This document shows positions 57,058 to 64,000 of a stretch of 64,000 nt of DNA, piece by piece. Both the position numbers and the translations under genes were made by a program. Position 1 is the first letter of the stretch. The number at the start of each line of letters is the position of its first letter. A model generated the notes under the pieces. That model was not told the DNA's origin, ran no database searches, and worked only from the letters and a program-made list of their open reading frames with translations. Origin of the DNA: Streptomyces coelicoflavus (lineage in GTDB: Bacteria > Actinomycetota > Actinomycetes > Streptomycetales > Streptomycetaceae); contig NZ_BEWB01000007.1 of assembly GCF_003112555.1 (NCBI RefSeq), positions 248,001 to 312,000 on the forward strand, given 5' to 3'.

Positions 57058-57513
57058 ATGACGGCATCCCGGCACTCCCGGAATCCGGCCACCGCCGACG
57101 AGCTGCGCCGGGCGGGACTGCGGGTGACCGCCGCCCGCGTCGCGCTGCTCGAGACCGTCCGGGAGGGCGACCACCTCGACGCCGACGCCCTCACCTCGGG
57201 GGTGCGCCGACGGGTCGGGCACGTCTCCCTCCAGGCCGTGTACGACGCCCTGCACGCCCTCACCGCGGCACGGCTCGTGCGCCGTATCGAACCGCCCGGA
57301 AGCCCGGCGCGGTTCGAGGGACGGGTCGGTGACAACCACCACCACGTCCTGTGCCGGTCCTGCGGCGCCCTCGCCGACGTCGACTGCGCCGTCGGCGACG
57401 CGCCGTGTCTGACCGCCTCCGGCGACCACGGCTTCGTGATAGACGAGGCCGAGGTCATCTACCGGGGCCTGTGCCCCGGTTGCTCCACCCCCGGCAGTTC
57501 CCCCGCACCGTGA
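57058..57513 (+). CDS. furA: Fur-family peroxide-responsive repressor FurA/CatR
   Basis: The 151-residue Fur protein has an N-terminal winged helix (about 15-85) and a C-terminal metal-binding dimerisation domain with DNHHHVLCRSCG and the second CPGC pair, which form the structural zinc site. It sits 23 bases before katG, the classic FurA-KatG (FurS-CpeB) operon, and represses it until oxidised. There is no ribosome binding site because the message is probably leaderless. Confidence 0.93.
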   Translation: MTASRHSRNPATADELRRAGLRVTAARVALLETVREGDHLDADALTSGVRRRVGHVSLQAVYDALHALTAARLVRRIEPPGSPARFEGRVGDNHHHVLCRSCGALADVDCAVGDAPCLTASGDHGFVIDEAEVIYRGLCPGCSTPGSSPAP

Positions 57514-57536
57514 TCCGCCCGTTCGGAAGGATTCCC

Positions 57537-59759
<2,223 letters not shown>

Positions 59760-59790
59760 TCCGCCTCGTCCGCCCCACGGCCGCAGGGCC

Positions 59791-59860
59791 GGCCGGAACC
59801 GGCACCATCCGGTACCGGCCGGCTCCATCCGGTACCGGCCGGCACCAGCCGGTACGGCCG
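59791..59860. repeat. 20-bp tandem repeats between katG and the APH-like gene
   Basis: Three and a half copies with an exact 20-base period: 59791-59810, 59811-59830 (GGTACCGGCCGGCTCCATCC), 59831-59850 (GGTACCGGCCGGCACCAGCC) and a partial copy from 59851. Each unit contains the self-complementary GGTACC and GGCCGG, so the array can fold and may also end katG transcription. Confidence 0.8.
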
Positions 59861-59926
59861 GCCCGGGCGGCCTTCGCGGGCCGAAATCCGGTGGCCCCGC
59901 ACGGCGCACGATGGTGGGATGGCCCG

Positions 59927-60928
59927 ATGCTCAGTGATGCGCCGGTGGCCGTGGACCGGGGGCGGTACCAGGACACCGTCACCCCCTGGGAGGAACCGGC
60001 CTGGCGCGCCGAGGCACTCGACTGGGTGCGGGCCGGGCTCACCGCCCACGGCATGCGGCCGACGGGACGGTGGCGGGTACGGCTGCGGCCCTGGTCCGTC
60101 GTGCTGCGGCTGTGCGTGGCCGGACAGGACGCGGTCTGGTTCAAGGCGAACCCGCCGGCCAGTGCCTTCGAGGGCGCGCTGACCGAGGCACTGGCCCGCT
60201 GGGTCCCCGGGCACGTCCTGCGGCCGTTGGCGGTGGACACCGAGCGGGGCTGGTCGCTGCTGCCCGACGGGGGACCGCTCTTCCGGGACGTCCTCGCACG
60301 GGAGACGGTCGCCGCCGGCGCCTGGGAAGAACTCGTGCGCCAGTACGCGGCCGTGCAGCACGCCCTGACCCCGCGCGCGAACGCGATCGCACGCCTGGGC
60401 GTACCCGCCGTGCCCACGGGCGCGCTGCCCGGCGTCCTCGACCGGTTCGACGCCACCACGCTGCCGCCGCGTGAACGGAACGCGCTGCGGGAATTGCGCC
60501 CCCGCCTGCTCGACTGGTGCGCGGAACTCGCCGCCCTGGACGTGCCCGACTCCCTCGACCACGCGGACCTGCACGACGGTCAGCTGTTCCGCCCCGAGCC
60601 CGGCAGGTTCACCTTCTTCGACTGGGGCGACGCCGTCGTGGCCCACCCCTTCGCCGGCTTCGCCGTCCCCGCCCGCCGGGCCGTCGAGCACCACGGACCG
60701 CGGGTGCTGCCGCGCCTGCGGGACGCCTACCTCGAGCCCTGGACGGGCGCCGGGCGTTCGACCGCCCAGCTGCGGCGTGCGGTGAGCCTCGCCTGGCGGC
60801 TCGGCGCCCTGAACCGGGCCGCCGCCTACGGCAGGCTCTTTCCCACCGCGTCCGGTGCCGCCGGCGCCGCCACGGCCGCGGCGGGCGCACGCTGCCTCCT
60901 CGAACTGCTGGACGAACCCCCGGTCTGA
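59927..60928 (+). CDS. Aminoglycoside phosphotransferase (APH)-like kinase
   Basis: The 333-residue protein has an APH/choline-kinase fold: N-lobe (1-100), hinge, and C-lobe with the catalytic loop DHADLHDGQLF (Asp near residue 212) and metal-binding FFDWGDAVVAHPF. Such proteins phosphorylate small hydroxyl compounds; few are real antibiotic resistance enzymes. The ATG at 59927 is preferred to upstream codons because it begins the aligned part, but the ribosome binding site (GGTGGG) is weak. Confidence 0.85.
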   Translation: MLSDAPVAVDRGRYQDTVTPWEEPAWRAEALDWVRAGLTAHGMRPTGRWRVRLRPWSVVLRLCVAGQDAVWFKANPPASAFEGALTEALARWVPGHVLRPLAVDTERGWSLLPDGGPLFRDVLARETVAAGAWEELVRQYAAVQHALTPRANAIARLGVPAVPTGALPGVLDRFDATTLPPRERNALRELRPRLLDWCAELAALDVPDSLDHADLHDGQLFRPEPGRFTFFDWGDAVVAHPFAGFAVPARRAVEHHGPRVLPRLRDAYLEPWTGAGRSTAQLRRAVSLAWRLGALNRAAAYGRLFPTASGAAGAATAAAGARCLLELLDEPPV

Positions 60929-60931
60929 CGG

Positions 60932-60955
60932 CGGCCCGCTTCTTCGCGCGGGCCG
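60932..60955 (+). terminator. Terminator after the APH-like gene
   Basis: CGGCCCGC (60932-60939) pairs with GCGGGCCG (60948-60955) over an 8-base loop, just past the stop codon and touching the next promoter. Confidence 0.7.
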
Positions 60956-60978
60956 TTGTCAGTGGCGGGTGCGAGGCT
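60956..60978 (+). promoter_or_regulatory. Near-match RecA-NDp promoter of a leaderless small gene
   Basis: TTGTCAGTG (60956-60964), 8 bases, then GAGGCT (60973-60978) fit TTGTCRGTG-N8-TANNNT except for the T of TA. The last base is 7 bases before the ATG at 60986, the right spacing for leaderless initiation. Confidence 0.55.
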
Positions 60979-60985
60979 TCACCTC

Positions 60986-61252
60986 ATGGATGAGGTGGAG
61001 TTCATGCGCGGCAGGGTCTACGGCGCCGACCACGACAACCCCGGACCGCGCGCCGGACGCGTCTACGCGCATCTGGTGGGCGGCCCCCTGGACGGCCTGC
61101 TGCTGGACGTCACGGACCTCACGGAACAGGAGCGCGGCCGCGGAGTGGCACTGGCGACGGAGATAGGCCGTTACGGCCCGGGCGGCCGTGCCTCCTACAC
61201 CCCGAGGCCGGGCGACGCGCACCGCTTCGACTGGAGGGGCGACGTGCCCTGA
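60986..61252 (+). CDS. Hypothetical 88-residue protein, probably leaderless
   Basis: I do not recognise a characterised family. The protein has a beta-rich core (FMRGRVYGADHDNPGPRAGRVYAHLVGGPLDGLLLDVTDL), then a short helix, a YGPGG turn and a final HRFDWRGDVP. It is small, soluble and has no Cys. Codon bias is normal. The DNA-damage-type promoter motif just upstream is the only clue to its role. Confidence 0.72.
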   Translation: MDEVEFMRGRVYGADHDNPGPRAGRVYAHLVGGPLDGLLLDVTDLTEQERGRGVALATEIGRYGPGGRASYTPRPGDAHRFDWRGDVP

Positions 61253-61356
61253 CTCCGCACCGCGCCCGTCCCGGCGCCCGCCCGTGCGCGGACCGGGTAC
61301 GGCGCCGCGTCGTCGCGGTCACCAATCCGCGTGCCGCGCGGCCCCGGATTACCGAC

Positions 61357-62955
61357 GTGAGTGACGAAGACAAGACCCCACGGAACGCGTCGGCCGGAAC
61401 CTGGAGCCGCCTGGGGCTGGGGGCGCTGAGCGGTCTCCTGGCCGGTGGCGCCGCGCTCGCCGTCGCCGAGTTGACGGCTGCGGCCCTGCGCCCGCAGGCG
61501 AGCCCGGTCGTCGCGGTGGGCGGAGCCGCGATCGACCGTACGCCGATCGCCGTCAAGGACTGGGCGATTCGCACGTTCGGCACCAACGACAAGCTGGTGC
61601 TCCAGCTCGGCATTCTCGCCGTGCTGACCCTGTTCGCCCTGGCCCTCGGTGCGTTCGCGGTACGCCGTCGGCGCACCGGCGCCGCGGGAGTCCTCGTCTT
61701 CGGAGTCGTCGGCGCCGCGGCGGCCCTCGGCAGGCCCGACTCCGCCGGCGTCTCGGACGCCTTCCCCTCCGTCCTGGGGGCGATCGCCGGCGCGGTGCTC
61801 CTGTACTTCCTCGTGGGGCTCCTTCCGGCCCCGCACCGCCAGGCACCGGCGGAGCGGGGCGAGGGGTGGGACCGGCGCCGCTTCGTGATCGCGGCCGGCG
61901 CCGCGGCCGCGGCCTCGGCGGGGGCGGGCGTCCTGGGCCGGGCCCTGAGTGGTGCGGGCGGCCGGGAGGCGGTCGCCTCCCGCGAGAACGTCACCCTGCC
62001 GCAGCCTGGCTCACCGGCCCCGGCGGTGCCCCGCCGAGCACAGGTCAGGGTGGCGGGCGTCAGCCCCTTCGTCACGCCCAACAGCGACTTCTACCGGGTC
62101 GACACCGCCCTGGTGGTCCCCAAGGTGGACGCCACGGCCTGGCGGCTGCGCGTCCACGGCGACGGGGTCGCCCGGGAGAGGACACTGACCTTCGACGACC
62201 TCCTGCGGCGGGAGCTGATCGAGCGGGACATCACCCTCACCTGTGTGTCGAACGAGGTGGGCGGCCCGTACGTCGGCAACGCCCGCTGGATCGGCGTCCG
62301 CCTCGCCGACCTGCTGGAGGAGTGCGGTGTCCGGCCGCCGTCCGGGGGCGGCCCGGCGGACCAGCTCGTGGCCCGCTCCGTGGACGGCATGACCATCGGC
62401 AGTCCCGTCGAGGACGTCATGGACGGCCGCGACGCCATGCTCGCCGTCGGCATGAACGGCGAGCCCCTGCCCTTCGACCACGGATTCCCCGTCCGCATGC
62501 TCGTGCCCGGACTCTACGGCTACGTCTCGGCCTGCAAATGGATCGAGGACATCGAGCTGACCACCTTCGACGCCTACGACTCGTACTGGGTCAAGCGCGA
62601 CTGGGCCCGCGAGGCACCGATCAAGACCCAGTCCCGGATCGACACCCCGAAGCCGTTCGCCCGGCCGAAGGCGGGCACGGTGATGGTCGCCGGGGTCGCC
62701 TGGGCCCAGCACCGCGGCATCGACAGGGTCGAGATCCGCGTCGACGACGGCCCCTGGCAGGAGGCCACCCTGGCCGCCGAGGACTCGCGCGACACCTGGC
62801 GGCAGTGGTCGTACGCCTGGCGGGCCACCAGGGGCGGCCACAACCTCACCGTGCGGGCGACCGACCGCACCGGCGAGGTGCAGACCGAGAAGCGCACCCG
62901 CACCGTGCCCGACGGCGCGAGTGGATGGCACTCGGTCGTGGTGACGGTGGACTGA
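61357..62955 (+). CDS. Membrane-anchored molybdopterin-dependent oxidoreductase (sulfite oxidase fold)
   Basis: The 532-residue protein has an N-terminal membrane part with about four TM helices (20-165), then a twin-arginine-like segment DRRRFVIAAGAAAAASAGAG (about 170) as a fifth helix, and a C-terminal sulfite-oxidase-type molybdopterin domain (240-440). The molybdenum ligand is the Cys of ITLTCVSNEVGG, and an Ig-like dimerisation domain ends the protein. It resembles YedY/MsrP-type reductases facing outside the cell. The GTG at 61357 has a weak ribosome binding site. Confidence 0.88.
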   Translation: MSDEDKTPRNASAGTWSRLGLGALSGLLAGGAALAVAELTAAALRPQASPVVAVGGAAIDRTPIAVKDWAIRTFGTNDKLVLQLGILAVLTLFALALGAFAVRRRRTGAAGVLVFGVVGAAAALGRPDSAGVSDAFPSVLGAIAGAVLLYFLVGLLPAPHRQAPAERGEGWDRRRFVIAAGAAAAASAGAGVLGRALSGAGGREAVASRENVTLPQPGSPAPAVPRRAQVRVAGVSPFVTPNSDFYRVDTALVVPKVDATAWRLRVHGDGVARERTLTFDDLLRRELIERDITLTCVSNEVGGPYVGNARWIGVRLADLLEECGVRPPSGGGPADQLVARSVDGMTIGSPVEDVMDGRDAMLAVGMNGEPLPFDHGFPVRMLVPGLYGYVSACKWIEDIELTTFDAYDSYWVKRDWAREAPIKTQSRIDTPKPFARPKAGTVMVAGVAWAQHRGIDRVEIRVDDGPWQEATLAAEDSRDTWRQWSYAWRATRGGHNLTVRATDRTGEVQTEKRTRTVPDGASGWHSVVVTVD

Positions 62956-62970
62956 CGGCCGGACCGCCGC

Positions 62971-63867
62971 TCAGCGGGCCGACGAGTCCGCGTAGGCGGA
63001 CAGCTTGGCCGGGCTCATCACCCACATGATCCGGTCGATGCCCTCCGGCGAGACGTCCACGGACAGCAGGGCCACCGCGTCCTCGCCGACCTGGACGAGG
63101 GCCGCGGGACGGCCGTTGGCCTCGACCGGGCGGACCCGCGAACCCGGCCAGAATCGGGGCGCGAAGGCCACCAGGTACCTGGCGACGCGCGACCGGCCGA
63201 CGACCGGAATCCTGGACGCGCCCCGCATTCCGCCACCGTCGGTGTAGCTCACCACGTCCGCGGCGAGGACGTCCTCGAGCGCCCGGAGATCACCGGTGCG
63301 CGCCGCGGTGAGGAACACGTCCAGCAGACGCCGGTGTTCGGACGCGCCGACCCGCTCGCCGCGCTCGGCGGCCAGGTGCTTGCGGGCCCGGCTCACCAGC
63401 TGGCGGGTGTTGGCGGGACTCGTCTCCAGCATCTCGGCGATCTGTCCGTAGGGGTAGTCGAACGCCTCCCGCAGTACGTACGCGGCCCGCTCCACCGGGT
63501 TGAGCCTCTCCAGGAGGTGGAGCACCGCCAGCTCGACCGCCTCCGCCCGCTCGGCTCCCATCTGCGGGTCCGCGCTCGTGTCGACCGGTTCGGGAAGCCA
63601 GGGCCCGACGTACGTCTCCCGCCGCACCCGGGCGGACCGGGCCGTGTTGATCGAGAGCCGGGTCGTCATGGTGGTCAGGAAGGCCGCCGGCTCCACCACC
63701 CCGGCGCGGTCGGCCTGCTGCCACCGCAGCCATGTCTCCTGGAGGACGTCCTCGGCCTCCACCGTGCTGCCGAGCACGCGGTAGGCGATGCCGAAGAGCC
63801 GCGGACGCGCCTCGACGAAGTCCTCGGTCGCCTTCTCGAGGGCGTCGACGTCGTCCCCGGCGTGCAT
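62971..63867 (-). CDS. ECF41-type sigma factor with SnoaL-like C-terminal domain
   Basis: The 298-residue sigma factor has sigma-2 (10-75; EAEDVLQETWLRWQ) and sigma-4 (110-165; YGQIAEMLETSPANTRQLVSRARKHL) domains and a C-terminal SnoaL-like domain (185-295) that controls activity in place of an anti-sigma factor. The ECF41 linker motif YVGPWLPEP and the DGGG motif are intact. The last motif, NPDKL in the family, reads SPAKL. Members usually sit beside a carboxymuconolactone decarboxylase-type gene, which may lie beyond the window. GGAAGGA precedes the ATG at 63867. Confidence 0.92.
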   Translation of the reverse strand: MHAGDDVDALEKATEDFVEARPRLFGIAYRVLGSTVEAEDVLQETWLRWQQADRAGVVEPAAFLTTMTTRLSINTARSARVRRETYVGPWLPEPVDTSADPQMGAERAEAVELAVLHLLERLNPVERAAYVLREAFDYPYGQIAEMLETSPANTRQLVSRARKHLAAERGERVGASEHRRLLDVFLTAARTGDLRALEDVLAADVVSYTDGGGMRGASRIPVVGRSRVARYLVAFAPRFWPGSRVRPVEANGRPAALVQVGEDAVALLSVDVSPEGIDRIMWVMSPAKLSAYADSSAR

Positions 63868-64000
63868 GGACGTTCCTTCCGGCCTGGAGGCCTCCCACAC
63901 TACAACCGGCACGAAGGCCGTCCTGTTCTCCCGAGCGAACCCCGGGGCGTCTCGTACACGGACCGGGTGCGGGCCCGGCCGGACGGGCCGGCCGGGCGGT

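Overview
High G+C throughout, strong third-position GC bias, frequent GTG starts with purine-rich ribosome binding sites, several leaderless promoters, and families such as a conservon, FurA-KatG and an ECF41 sigma factor all point to a Streptomyces chromosome. I saw no in-frame TTA codon in the genes called here (checked by eye only). Most genes are ordinary chromosomal ones. No phage genes, transposases, CRISPR arrays, rRNA or tRNA genes were found.

Left third (1-31 kb). A partial beta-propeller protein is followed by a TetR-regulated DHA2 drug exporter. Next is a compact sulfur-persulfide module: rhodanese-DUF2892, a CstR-like repressor, a TauE exporter and a metallo-beta-lactamase/double-rhodanese protein, linked by three matching 16-bp operators. 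A translationally coupled phosphoketolase and GH65 phosphorylase pair and an arginine deiminase suggest substrate-level ATP generation. Then come a DMT permease, an H1-like nucleoid protein, a lipoprotein, a coiled-coil protein, a GlxA-type regulator, an SGNH hydrolase, a glutamine amidotransferase, FemX, Ku, a SigB-type sigma factor with its STAS and MEDS-ATPase regulators, PRC-barrel, Dps, a flavodoxin-like reductase, a methyltransferase, an alpha/beta hydrolase, an orphan CoxM-like protein and a GH25 lysozyme.

Middle (31-50 kb). A complete conservon (cvnA-B-C-D plus P450) has a P450 in which the K-helix ExxR motif reads ExxW; a canonical P450 converges on it. A FadR-type regulator diverges from a six-gene operon: MFS permease, DHA-type kinase, RpiB-like isomerase, TIM-like isomerase, TIM-barrel decarboxylase and PGDH_C dehydrogenase. 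The enzyme order reads as D-apionate to L-erythrulose to D-erythrose 4-phosphate. Peptidase E and an IclR regulator diverge from a DUF1177 / NCS1 permease / M20 peptidase operon of unknown substrate.

Right part (50-64 kb). Cysteine-free ribosomal proteins L33 and L36 precede an unusual exonuclease-BRCT-TerD fusion, a prenyl diphosphate synthase, a urease operon remnant (ureA start joined to ureD end), a WGR/beta-propeller gene with a match to the PafBC-type DNA-damage promoter, a DUF475/TerC-like membrane protein, FurA-KatG, an APH-like kinase, a small leaderless gene, a membrane-anchored molybdopterin oxidoreductase and an ECF41 sigma factor. The exonuclease-TerD, WGR and DUF475 genes together suggest a DNA-damage/Ter-type stress neighbourhood.
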